Positions 1-8,520 of a stretch of 64,000 bases of DNA are shown one piece after another. Origin of the DNA: Niastella sp. (GTDB lineage Bacteria > Bacteroidota > Bacteroidia > Chitinophagales > Chitinophagaceae); the NCBI GenBank assembly GCA_016710595.1, contig JADJVM010000005.1, positions 62,001-126,000 of the forward strand, given 5' to 3'. Each line of letters opens with the position of its first letter. Position 1 is the first letter of the stretch. Below the pieces are notes generated by a model. That model was not told the origin of the DNA. It did not search any database and saw only the letters and a program-made list of their open reading frames with translations. A program made the position numbers and the translations under genes.

Positions 1-359
1 ATTACCGGGCTTACTCCCGGCGTACACCGGGTATTCATTCGTGCAAAAGATGCCGGTGGAAAATGGAGCCTTGTCAATTATGAAATATTTGATAATTCAC
101 AGGCAAATGATTATCCCGTAGCGCCACTACCAGCATCCAACATTGTACAGTTAGAATATTTTTTAGATAATAATGATCTTGGCTTTGGTAACTGCACCCA
201 AATTCCCATTACGGCTGCGACAGATATTGCAAACCTAAATGCTAATATCAATATTACCGGGCTTACTCCCGGCGTACACCGGGTATTTATTCGTGCAAAA
301 GATGCCGGTGGAAAATGGAGCCTTGTCAATTATGAAATATTTGATAACTCATCAACTTA
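1..359 (+). repeat. 252-nt tandem coding repeat
   Basis: Bases 1-99 recur at 253-351 with two mismatches (positions 36 and 96 of the first copy). The exact 252-nt (84-codon) spacing continues at 139 versus 391, where the segment encoding NIVQLEYF is repeated. A diverged third unit begins near 505. The repeat is in frame inside the surface-protein gene, so it changes repeat number without a frameshift. The first copy is cut by the window edge. Confidence 0.9.
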
Positions 360-3300
360 TCCATACCCTACAGCCCCTCCTCCTGTAACCAACATTGTAC
401 AGTTAGAATATTTTATTGATAGTGATCCCGGTTTTGGTAATGGAAATGCTATTGCCATAACCCCTGCAGTTGATATCAGTAATTTACTGGCTACTATAAA
501 TTTTACAGCTTTATCTTCAGGTAATCATATATTATATATTCGCTCAAAAGACAACAGCAATAAATGGAGTGTAACCAATATAAAACAATTTATAGCAGGC
601 CTTATTGCAGTTTCCCCAGATAGCCTGCTGTATGGAAATACAATTGTTGGCAACAATGCAACTGCAAATATTAGTATTAAAAACAACAGTACTACTACAC
701 AATCAATCAACAATATTAATATTGCTTCTCCATTTAGTATTTCGGTATCCACTCCTATCACAATCAATGCAGGTGATACGTATAACTTACCCGTAACATT
801 TACACCTACTGCCACACAATTTTACAGAGATAGTATCTTACTGGAGACATCAGCAGGAAATTTTAAAGCAATTCTCAAAGGGCAGGGAATTGCAGTGAAT
901 GGTTCATGGGCTATCAGCCCTGCAGCAGGGTATGATTATCAAAATGTAATCCTTAACAATACGGCCAATTTTAATTTCAGTATTTCCAATACCGGAAATA
1001 TTCCTATCATACTTAACGATGTCATCATCAGCGACCCTGCTTTTGTTCCAACATACACAATTGGTACTACAATCCCCGTAGGCGGAAATATTGTTTTACC
1101 GGTTGCTTTTACGCCAACTGCAGTATTAACATATACGGCGCAGATAAAAATAAAATCAAGTACTGCAGCAATAGATTCTGTTACAACTATTGTAACAGGC
1201 AAGGGATATACACCTGGTACAGTTCCTGTTTTACAATTTGTAAGTACATCACCATTCAATGGATCAACAGGTGTGAATCCTGCGGTTGCTCAAACGGGCT
1301 TTTTCACCTATAAAATATTGTACGCCTCTGCTAATAACCTACCGCCAAAAACAGGGTATCCAAAAATTGGTATTGATTTGAATGCTGATCATGATTTTAA
1401 TGACCTTGGAGAAGGGATATTTAGTATGACCCAGGAAGGATCGGGAACAGATTTTGTAAATGGTGAAATTTATAGTTACACATTCAATCATACCAGTAAT
1501 AGTAATTCATTAGGTTACCAGTTTTTTGCTGATGATGTAAACGGAAATACAGCAACTACGATTAATAACAATTATATTTCGGGGCCTATTGTTACTGACC
1601 AGGTACTCGATTTGAAAATATTTGCAAACAACATTTCCTTTAATATCAATAATCCATCTCCCGGCCAATCATTCAACTTATCTGCAGTAGTTACGAATAG
1701 CACATCGGTACCTGCCATAAATGTTCCGGTGAAATTTTACAGGGATACAATTTTATTAGATAGTGTGATTATACCTGTAGTAAATCCAAATTCAACTGCC
1801 AGTATCACACAGCCATTTAATTTTGCTACCGAAGGTTTTTATCCAATTAAAGTTTATATTAATCCGGATCAAGCGATTCCTGAAAGCAATTACCTGAATA
1901 ATTATGCCATCCGTCCCATTATTGTAGGTTCTCCAAATTTACCGGGAGGAATTACGGTTACCAGTTCTCTCTCAATTCAAAATTGCCCACAATTAAAAGC
2001 CATCATCAGTGGTCATGCAAATTATTTTGGTACTGCATTACCTACATCCGTTGCCGGGGCAACGGTAACCATAAATACGGCTGCCGGCCCCATCAACACC
2101 ACAACGGATGTAAATGGAAATTACAGTTATCAATTTACCGGTATTACTTGCGGCGGAAATTTTGATTACACCGTTAGTGTTACAGACTTTACATTTACGA
2201 GTAGCCTCTTAACCCAAAGCGTGGCTGTTTCATGCCCGGGTACAAATGCTTGTACACAACCTCCTTCACAAGGTGGCCTCCAGGCAACATACAATACAAA
2301 CCCTTGTGCAAACCAGGTGGGGCAAAATGCTACCATAAATCTAAAATTAAAATACAGGGAAAGAGATCTCAGTAACATGTGGTGCGGTTGGGATGAGATC
2401 ATAAAAGATACGCTCAAAATATTTGTTGATGGTGTATTATATCAAACCTATGCCAGTGCAGATTATAGCCATTCTCCCGGTGAAGAAATAAATTTACAAT
2501 ATTATCTTCCGCTTTCTTCCACATCAGCAGTTTCTGTAACCGCAATACTTTCATATACGTATATTGAATATTTACAAATCCCAACTTCAATATACCACGG
2601 CCAATACATAGCCATGGTACAAACAGGTGGTACCACAATACAACCTGTATCCAATAAGCCGGATCTTACGATTCAGCAATTCAGGCAAACCGGCTTTACT
2701 TCATTTGATTTTTTGGATGCAAATATAAATTGCAAATCTTCCGGTGCACATGTAGTTAAAACGTATGATTCAATTCCCGGTGGCAGTTACAGCTTAATTA
2801 AAACAAGCAATGTTACCGGTATCGCCGGGAAATCAGCAACCAGTATTTCTTATAATGATATACACATGGCGCCCGGCGATCATTTTATAAAAATAATTAC
2901 AGATGCGAATGCAGATATTGTAGAAGAAGTTGAAACCAATAATGAGTTTATCTTCAAAATTACAGTTCCCCTGCCCGATCTTACTGTAACAAAAGTTTTA
3001 ACGACACCAACAACTGCTTCTATCGGCACGGCAGTAACCTTTAAAGCAACAATTAAAAATAGCGGAAAATATGTTGATGCTTTTAAAGTGAGTTTCCTGG
3101 TAAATGGGGTACAATTAGGTACAAAAAAATCAGTGATATCCCTGGCAGGAAATGAGTCAATAGTAATTTCATCTGATACTTACCTGGTAACAGATGCTGA
3201 AAATACCTGTGGCCCCACTATAGAGGTGATTGCAGACAGCGATGGCGACATTACAGAATCAAATGAAAGTAATAATAACTTACAAATACAATTCACCGCC

Positions 3301-5439
3301 GATATCAGGCCATACCAATTATCTTTCGAACAAGGATCGGCAAGCAACCCGGTAGTGGTAAGGGTAAATACAATCAACCAATTCTTTCCTCCCGTAAGGA
3401 ATACAGGAATGAGAGATGTGAGCAATGTTTCTGTATCTTTTGTTTTAAATGGCAATGTAATCGGTTCCGGAAATATTACTACCATCAAAGCAGGTGAACC
3501 ATATGCAGCATATACTTCATTCACACAAATGTTTACTGCCGCCGGTGATTATGTAGTAACTGTAATTGCAGATACGGCAAATATGATTTGTGAAACCGAT
3601 GAAACGAATAATACCGGTGATTTCCATATTCGTGTGGTAGATAGTAAAATGGATTTTGAAGTGCTGTCGCAATATATTTCGCCCAGCAGCCTGAATCCAA
3701 ATATCGGCCAATCAATTACGCTGGTTGGCACCGTAAGAAATTCCGGCGGAAAAATCAGCACACCCAATGTACTTCGCTTTTTGGTAGATGATATTCAACT
3801 GGGAGCTGATGTACCCATTAATCCCATACTTCCGGGAAGAGATACTACCGTGGCGGCTACAGTACCATACTCATCTCTTATACCCGGTGTAAAAGTGATG
3901 AAAATAATAGCAGATCCGGATAATCTTGCAATAGAAGAAAGAGAAAATAATAATACGGCAACCCGTGCTTTGATAGTGGGCGATGCGCCCGATATGGCAA
4001 AAGATGCAGGTAATGCTATCAGCTTTAATCCTTCTGGATTCAGGACAGGTGATAGTGTATTGATATCTTATAAAATAAAAAATAATGGACCCACAGAAGG
4101 TACAGCATGGGTTAAATTTTTAATCCTGGACGAAACGGATGCCATTACTGCAATAGATAGTGTTGAATTTACTTTGGCAGCAGGTGCAAATACCATCATC
4201 AGTAAACGAATGAAATTTGATATTGAAAAAGGAACGGTCCTGGCTCAAATTATTAATTGTACCCCGATAGAATTTGATCTTACCAATAATGATGATGCTC
4301 TTCCTTTCAGCACTGTATCTTCACTCAAAACATCTTTAATTGTAAGTGGGGATTTGGATATGGATGCCGGCCTTCCAGATCAACTACCGGGATGGATTGG
4401 TGGTAAAATAATATTGGGTGATTATGATCTTATCATTAATGGAATTATAAAAAACTTTGATACCGCTCATTTTATTATTACAAATGGTACCGGAAAATTA
4501 AAATTAAATAACGCCAATGCGATGAATGAATTTCCGGTAGGCACCAGGCTATATAGTACCAATTTTGTAAAGATTAATAATACGGGTACTACAGATAATT
4601 TCTCGGTGAGGTTACTTCCTTATGTATTGATGCATGGAAATACAGGAGATACTGTATTGACTGATAATGTAAATTGTACCTGGTTAATAGAAGAACAAAT
4701 TCCAGGAGGCAGTGATGCAACGATTGAAATGTTCTGGAACCCGGCTGATGAGTTAACAGGCTTCGACAGGTTAAGTTGCCGTACGGCACATTATACTATT
4801 AGTTGGCAATTGGGCACAACAGGGTCGGCAGCAACAAACAGCATTGGCCTTTTTAGTAAATCTCAAGATGGATATGATAGTTTCTCTCCTTTTACAGTCA
4901 CCAGTGGCTCCGGCGTTATTCCATTGCAATTACTGCAATTCAAAGCAGAAAGGCAGGGAGCTAATGCAATACTAAGCTGGCAAACTACAAACGAGGTAAA
5001 TACAGCAGGTTTTACGATACAGCATAGCATTGATGGCATTACGTTTACAAATATTGGATCTGTTGCGGCTGCAAATACTTCGGGCATAAACATTTATCAC
5101 TTTACACATATCGGCATACATGAAAAATTAAATTACTACCGATTGAAAATGATTGATAATAACGGTAGGTTTACTTATTCTGATATCCAACTTGTAAAAA
5201 TAGACTTATCTGTTCCCATGCAAATTTTCCCTAACCCTGCTACCCAATTTATCAACATCACCGGATTAAATGCAAATGGTATTATTGAAATACTAACACT
5301 AGAGGGTAAAATAATAAACCGTATTAAAACAACTACCGGCCCCATGAATATAAACATTCGTAACCTGGCTGCCGGGGTGTACATTATCCGCTACCAGAAT
5401 AATAATGAAGTTCAAATACAAAAAATAATAAAGCAATAG
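1..5439 (+). CDS. Giant type IX-secreted surface protein with CARDB-like repeats (5' partial)
   Basis: The frame is open from base 1 to the stop at 5437-5439 (1,812 visible codons). The gene therefore begins left of the window, and the GTG at 895 is only an internal codon. Visible order: near-identical repeats ending in a KWSLVNYEIF motif (residues 1-120) and a diverged third copy (to about 200); two Ig-like domains resembling the ASPM/SPD-2/Hydin type (about 200-405); a first CARDB-like domain (about 535-645); a carboxypeptidase-regulatory-like domain (about 660-745); four or five further CARDB-like domains, several ending in an acidic NNxA/NNxL motif (about 880-1400); an FN3-like domain (about 1640-1735); and a C-terminal type A sorting domain starting at the IFPNPAT motif (about 1741-1812). 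The family knowledge is that such tails direct export through the type IX system and are cleaved at the cell surface. An adhesin or matrix role is inference. Ligand unknown. Confidence 0.88.
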   Translation: MTGLTPGVHRVFIRAKDAGGKWSLVNYEIFDNSQANDYPVAPLPASNIVQLEYFLDNNDLGFGNCTQIPITAATDIANLNANINITGLTPGVHRVFIRAKDAGGKWSLVNYEIFDNSSTYPYPTAPPPVTNIVQLEYFIDSDPGFGNGNAIAITPAVDISNLLATINFTALSSGNHILYIRSKDNSNKWSVTNIKQFIAGLIAVSPDSLLYGNTIVGNNATANISIKNNSTTTQSINNINIASPFSISVSTPITINAGDTYNLPVTFTPTATQFYRDSILLETSAGNFKAILKGQGIAVNGSWAISPAAGYDYQNVILNNTANFNFSISNTGNIPIILNDVIISDPAFVPTYTIGTTIPVGGNIVLPVAFTPTAVLTYTAQIKIKSSTAAIDSVTTIVTGKGYTPGTVPVLQFVSTSPFNGSTGVNPAVAQTGFFTYKILYASANNLPPKTGYPKIGIDLNADHDFNDLGEGIFSMTQEGSGTDFVNGEIYSYTFNHTSNSNSLGYQFFADDVNGNTATTINNNYISGPIVTDQVLDLKIFANNISFNINNPSPGQSFNLSAVVTNSTSVPAINVPVKFYRDTILLDSVIIPVVNPNSTASITQPFNFATEGFYPIKVYINPDQAIPESNYLNNYAIRPIIVGSPNLPGGITVTSSLSIQNCPQLKAIISGHANYFGTALPTSVAGATVTINTAAGPINTTTDVNGNYSYQFTGITCGGNFDYTVSVTDFTFTSSLLTQSVAVSCPGTNACTQPPSQGGLQATYNTNPCANQVGQNATINLKLKYRERDLSNMWCGWDEIIKDTLKIFVDGVLYQTYASADYSHSPGEEINLQYYLPLSSTSAVSVTAILSYTYIEYLQIPTSIYHGQYIAMVQTGGTTIQPVSNKPDLTIQQFRQTGFTSFDFLDANINCKSSGAHVVKTYDSIPGGSYSLIKTSNVTGIAGKSATSISYNDIHMAPGDHFIKIITDANADIVEEVETNNEFIFKITVPLPDLTVTKVLTTPTTASIGTAVTFKATIKNSGKYVDAFKVSFLVNGVQLGTKKSVISLAGNESIVISSDTYLVTDAENTCGPTIEVIADSDGDITESNESNNNLQIQFTADIRPYQLSFEQGSASNPVVVRVNTINQFFPPVRNTGMRDVSNVSVSFVLNGNVIGSGNITTIKAGEPYAAYTSFTQMFTAAGDYVVTVIADTANMICETDETNNTGDFHIRVVDSKMDFEVLSQYISPSSLNPNIGQSITLVGTVRNSGGKISTPNVLRFLVDDIQLGADVPINPILPGRDTTVAATVPYSSLIPGVKVMKIIADPDNLAIEERENNNTATRALIVGDAPDMAKDAGNAISFNPSGFRTGDSVLISYKIKNNGPTEGTAWVKFLILDETDAITAIDSVEFTLAAGANTIISKRMKFDIEKGTVLAQIINCTPIEFDLTNNDDALPFSTVSSLKTSLIVSGDLDMDAGLPDQLPGWIGGKIILGDYDLIINGIIKNFDTAHFIITNGTGKLKLNNANAMNEFPVGTRLYSTNFVKINNTGTTDNFSVRLLPYVLMHGNTGDTVLTDNVNCTWLIEEQIPGGSDATIEMFWNPADELTGFDRLSCRTAHYTISWQLGTTGSAATNSIGLFSKSQDGYDSFSPFTVTSGSGVIPLQLLQFKAERQGANAILSWQTTNEVNTAGFTIQHSIDGITFTNIGSVAAANTSGINIYHFTHIGIHEKLNYYRLKMIDNNGRFTYSDIQLVKIDLSVPMQIFPNPATQFINITGLNANGIIEILTLEGKIINRIKTTTGPMNINIRNLAAGVYIIRYQNNNEVQIQKIIKQ

Positions 5440-5472
5440 ATTTTTTTTAATAATTGCTTACAGCAACTTCCT

Positions 5473-5502
5473 AAGCCGTATCAAAAAATGATACGGCTTT
5501 TA
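5473..5502 (+). terminator. Rho-independent terminator of the surface-protein gene
   Basis: A perfect 10-bp stem (5473-5482 with 5490-5499) and a 7-nt A-rich loop are followed by a T-rich stretch, 34 nt after the stop codon at 5439. Confidence 0.85.
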
Positions 5503-5631
5503 TTATGTGATACATTCTTACAGCCTCCCAGTCATTTGCAGCGACAATAACTATGCTGTTTAATATTTAAATAAAAAATATAAAAAGGCATTCCATTCTA
5601 AAATTATAACTTGCGCCCGTAATAATGGCCC

Positions 5632-7182
5632 ATGCGAAGAACGATTAAATATTACCGGATAATATGGTTAAAGCATGATTTACCTGCCGGTCTTTCGGTA
5701 TTCCTGGTGGCATTACCACTTTGCCTGGGTATTGCACTTGCTTCCGGTGCCCCCCTTTATTCGGGGCTGCTTTCGGGAATTATTGGCGGCTTATTGGTTT
5801 CGTTAATTAGTGGGGCACAATTGGCAGTATCGGGACCAGCCGCAGGGCTTACCACAGTAGTAGCAGCCTCAATAATATCATTGGGAGATTTTAAAATTTT
5901 TTTACTGGCCGTAATGGTAGCCGGTTTATTTCAATTGGTACTTGGAGTATTTAAACTTGGTTCCATTGCCAACTATTTTCCATCATCGGTTATCAAAGGG
6001 ATGCTGGCTGCAATCGGCATCATCCTTATTATAAAACAAATTCCTATTGCCCTGGGATATGATCAGCCTGATTTTTGGACGAGTGGCTTATTGCATTTAT
6101 TCTCACCAAAAAATATAGCGGGAAATATAAAGGAATTTAACAAACACGTTACAAGAGGAACGCTCATTATTACTTTTGTATCACTCATCATTTTAATTTT
6201 ATTACAGCTTCCTGCTGCAAAGAAATTAAAAATAATTCCTGCGCCTTTACTGGTAGTAATGGCAGCTATTATCACAAATTTTATATTTAACTTTTCTGCC
6301 ACTGGTTTATCTTTAAAACCTACACAGTTGGTAAATATTCCGGATAATATTTTTTCTAATATTTCATTCCCGGCTATCTCAAAATTATTTTCAAATGCAG
6401 AGATATGGAAAGACGGTATTATTATCGGGCTGCTTGCTACCCTTGAAACCTTACTTTGTGTAGAAGCCATTGATAAGTTAGACAAGCGAAACCGCATAAC
6501 ACCCGTCAACCGGGAATTGGTAGCACAGGGTATCGGGAATATAGCCTGCGGATTGTTAGGCGCTATTCCCATTACAGCAGTAGTGGTAAGAGGTTCAGCC
6601 AATGTGGATGCAGGGGGCAGAACAAAACTTTCTGCCTTTACCCATGGCCTCTTTTTATTTCTTGCTGTTTTATTGATCCCCTTTTTATTAAACAAGATTC
6701 CTTATGCTGCATTGGCAGCGATATTGATTAGTACCGGTTACAATCTTACCAAACCAAAATTATTCCGAAATATGTGGAGCCTTGGTTGGAAACAGTTTAT
6801 GCCTTTTATCCTTACCATTATTGTAATTCTATTAACCGACCTGTTAATTGGCGTAAGTATTGGTTTACTACTTTCTGTATATTTTATTCTCCGAAATAAT
6901 TTTAAGGCAGAATATAAAATAACTAAAAAAGTAATACAGGGTATAGAAACAGAATACATTAAACTCAACAGCAATGTTACATTTCTAAATAAAGTAAAGT
7001 TGCGTAAAGCCCTGGATGATGTACCGGAATACTCTTCCATCACCATTGATGGAGGCGAGTGTAATTTTATTGATTATGATATCCTGGAAATTATTAGTGA
7101 GTTTGAAAATAAAGCACATAACCGGCATATAGAACTTACATTGATTGGTATTGAAAGAGTAAATGTAACTGCAGTACACTAA
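5632..7182 (+). CDS. SulP family anion transporter
   Basis: This 516-residue inner-membrane protein has the SulP (SLC26) layout. It has about a dozen hydrophobic segments, with an N-terminal motif around residues 17-50 (DLPAGLSVFLVALPLCLGIA, then SGAPLYSGLLSGIIGG) and AVSGPAAGLT near residue 65. The last 85 or so residues (TFLNKVKLRKALDDVP, then SITIDGGECNFIDYDILEII) look like a short STAS domain. Family members carry sulfate, bicarbonate or dicarboxylates, and the substrate cannot be read here. It stands alone: a terminator precedes it and a methyltransferase follows 105 nt later. No carbonic anhydrase gene is adjacent. The start at 5632 is the ATG that gives the usual family N-terminus. Confidence 0.88.
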   Translation: MRRTIKYYRIIWLKHDLPAGLSVFLVALPLCLGIALASGAPLYSGLLSGIIGGLLVSLISGAQLAVSGPAAGLTTVVAASIISLGDFKIFLLAVMVAGLFQLVLGVFKLGSIANYFPSSVIKGMLAAIGIILIIKQIPIALGYDQPDFWTSGLLHLFSPKNIAGNIKEFNKHVTRGTLIITFVSLIILILLQLPAAKKLKIIPAPLLVVMAAIITNFIFNFSATGLSLKPTQLVNIPDNIFSNISFPAISKLFSNAEIWKDGIIIGLLATLETLLCVEAIDKLDKRNRITPVNRELVAQGIGNIACGLLGAIPITAVVVRGSANVDAGGRTKLSAFTHGLFLFLAVLLIPFLLNKIPYAALAAILISTGYNLTKPKLFRNMWSLGWKQFMPFILTIIVILLTDLLIGVSIGLLLSVYFILRNNFKAEYKITKKVIQGIETEYIKLNSNVTFLNKVKLRKALDDVPEYSSITIDGGECNFIDYDILEIISEFENKAHNRHIELTLIGIERVNVTAVH

Positions 7183-7223
7183 GTTTAGTTACGCAATTTT
7201 TTCATCCTCATATATTGTATATT

Positions 7224-7231
7224 TAGTTTTG
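7224..7231 (+). promoter_or_regulatory. TAnnTTTG -7 element upstream of the methyltransferase gene
   Basis: The sequence TAGTTTTG matches the Bacteroidota -7 consensus exactly and lies 56 nt before the ATG at 7288. No TTTG -33 element was seen at about 18 nt spacing, so support is moderate. Confidence 0.4.
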
Positions 7232-7287
7232 CTTCGTTTTAATCAAAAAAATAATATTTACTGTAAATACAAAAATGATATGGAAGC

Positions 7288-7905
7288 ATGAGGAATGAAT
7301 CTTCAAAAGAACATTGGGATAAAGTATATACAACCAAAGGGCCCCAGGAAGTAAGCTGGACGCAGGATACCCCTACTACTTCTTTAGAAATGATCCATGC
7401 ATTACCATTATCTAAAGACGCAAGCATTATTGATATTGGGGGCGGCGATAGCAGTCTTGTGGATCATTTGCTGGATAAAGGGTTTTACAATTTAACCGTT
7501 CTTGACATTTCTATAAAAGCTTTAGAAAAAGCACAAAAAAGATTAGGTGAAAAAGCGAACCAGGTAAAATGGATCGTTTCGGATATTACCCATTTTGAAC
7601 CAAAAACCCAGTATGACTTATGGCACGACAGGGCAGCTTTTCATTTTTTAACCGGCAGCCAGCAAATTGAAAAGTATATCAGCACGATCAAAAAATCAGT
7701 AACGGGTTACCTTGTTCTTTCTACTTTCTCCACCAGCGGCCCGCTTAAATGCAGTGGTTTACCCATTATTCAATATAATGAACAAACCCTGAGTACATTG
7801 GTACGCCCAGATTTTGAAAAAATTAATTGTAAACAAATAGATCATATAACTCCGTTTGATACGGTTCAAAATTTTTTATTTTGCAGTTTCAAACGCAAAT
7901 ATTGA
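7288..7905 (+). CDS. Class I SAM-dependent methyltransferase
   Basis: 205 residues. Glycine-rich SAM-binding motif I is IIDIGGGDS (about residues 48-56), followed by an acidic motif II in LTVLDIS (about 70-76) and a motif III region in WIVSDITHF. The chain has the length of a bare Rossmann methyltransferase domain (Methyltransf_11/25 type). The conserved WDKVY segment near the N-terminus and the D-RAAFHFL stretch near 113 recall small stand-alone bacterial methyltransferases sometimes annotated as thiopurine or TehB-like. The substrate is unknown. The neighbours (SulP transporter, META lipoprotein) give no pathway clue. Confidence 0.85.
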   Translation: MRNESSKEHWDKVYTTKGPQEVSWTQDTPTTSLEMIHALPLSKDASIIDIGGGDSSLVDHLLDKGFYNLTVLDISIKALEKAQKRLGEKANQVKWIVSDITHFEPKTQYDLWHDRAAFHFLTGSQQIEKYISTIKKSVTGYLVLSTFSTSGPLKCSGLPIIQYNEQTLSTLVRPDFEKINCKQIDHITPFDTVQNFLFCSFKRKY

Positions 7906-8011
7906 TTGATGAACTATCTTTAATATGTTAACAGCATGATAAAATAAATTGGGCTGCCTTTTTATTTATGTAATGCTTAAAATAAATGAATCAACCCACT
8001 ACATTAAAATT

Positions 8012-8452
8012 ATGACCATGAAATTTTTACAAGTACTTTCAGCAGGTATGCTGCTCTTATTTTTTACTGCTTGCAGCACTACAAAATCAACCGGCAACAA
8101 AGAGAACTTATTTAACAATACCTGGGAGTTAGAATTTATTTCCGGCCCCCGCATTGCGTTTGAAGGTTTATTTCCTGAAAAAAAGCCGCAACTTACTTTT
8201 AACCGTTTAACGCAAGAAGTAACCGGCACAGATGGCTGTAATGGATATACTTCTTCTTATAAGATTGTGGGAGATTCTATATCTTTTGGGGTACCCGGCC
8301 CCACTACTTTAATGTATTGTGGTGAAGGTGAGAAAATATTTTTAGCAATGCTTAAAAATATTAAAACCTATAACGTAGATGAAAATGGCAAACTAAATTT
8401 CTTGTATGCCAATATCCCTATGATGCGCTTTAAAAGGGTGATGTCAAGATAA
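8012..8452 (+). CDS. META domain lipoprotein
   Basis: I start this gene at ATG 8012 (MTMKFLQ). ATG 8018 is equally possible, and a longer TTG-initiated frame from 7949 would bury the signal peptide. The N-terminus is a lipoprotein signal: a hydrophobic run ending in FTAC, with Cys as the lipidation site about 21 residues in. The mature part has the META/HslJ fold signature: NTWELEFISG, then GTDGCNGYTSSYKI, then a late MKNIKTYNV-like helix. META proteins are small envelope proteins. HslJ in Escherichia coli is linked to novobiocin resistance, but the biochemical role is not settled. The gene ends before a bidirectional terminator that separates it from convergent sprA. Confidence 0.85.
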   Translation: MTMKFLQVLSAGMLLLFFTACSTTKSTGNKENLFNNTWELEFISGPRIAFEGLFPEKKPQLTFNRLTQEVTGTDGCNGYTSSYKIVGDSISFGVPGPTTLMYCGEGEKIFLAMLKNIKTYNVDENGKLNFLYANIPMMRFKRVMSR

Positions 8453-8473
8453 AAGATGTAAACTAAAGAAATA

Positions 8474-8500
8474 AAAAAAGCAGGGAATACCTGCTTTTTT
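8474..8500. terminator. Bidirectional terminator between the META gene and sprA
   Basis: An 11-bp stem (8474-8484 with 8490-8500) and a 5-nt loop, with A-run and T-run flanks on both sides. It sits between two convergent genes and can serve both strands. Confidence 0.85.
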
Positions 8501-8520
8501 TATGGGCCAAAAGAATTTAA

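Noticed and set aside
1..359. CRISPR-like or intergenic repeat array
   Set aside because: The repeats are 252 nt long, in frame and translated within the surface-protein gene.
895..897. GTG at 895 as the start of the surface-protein gene
   Set aside because: The frame is open without a stop back to base 1 and the upstream part encodes repeats continuous with the protein.
6063..6695. 210-residue open frame opposite the SulP gene
   Set aside because: It lies wholly inside a well-supported gene on the other strand and shows no recognisable domain; a shadow of the coding frame.
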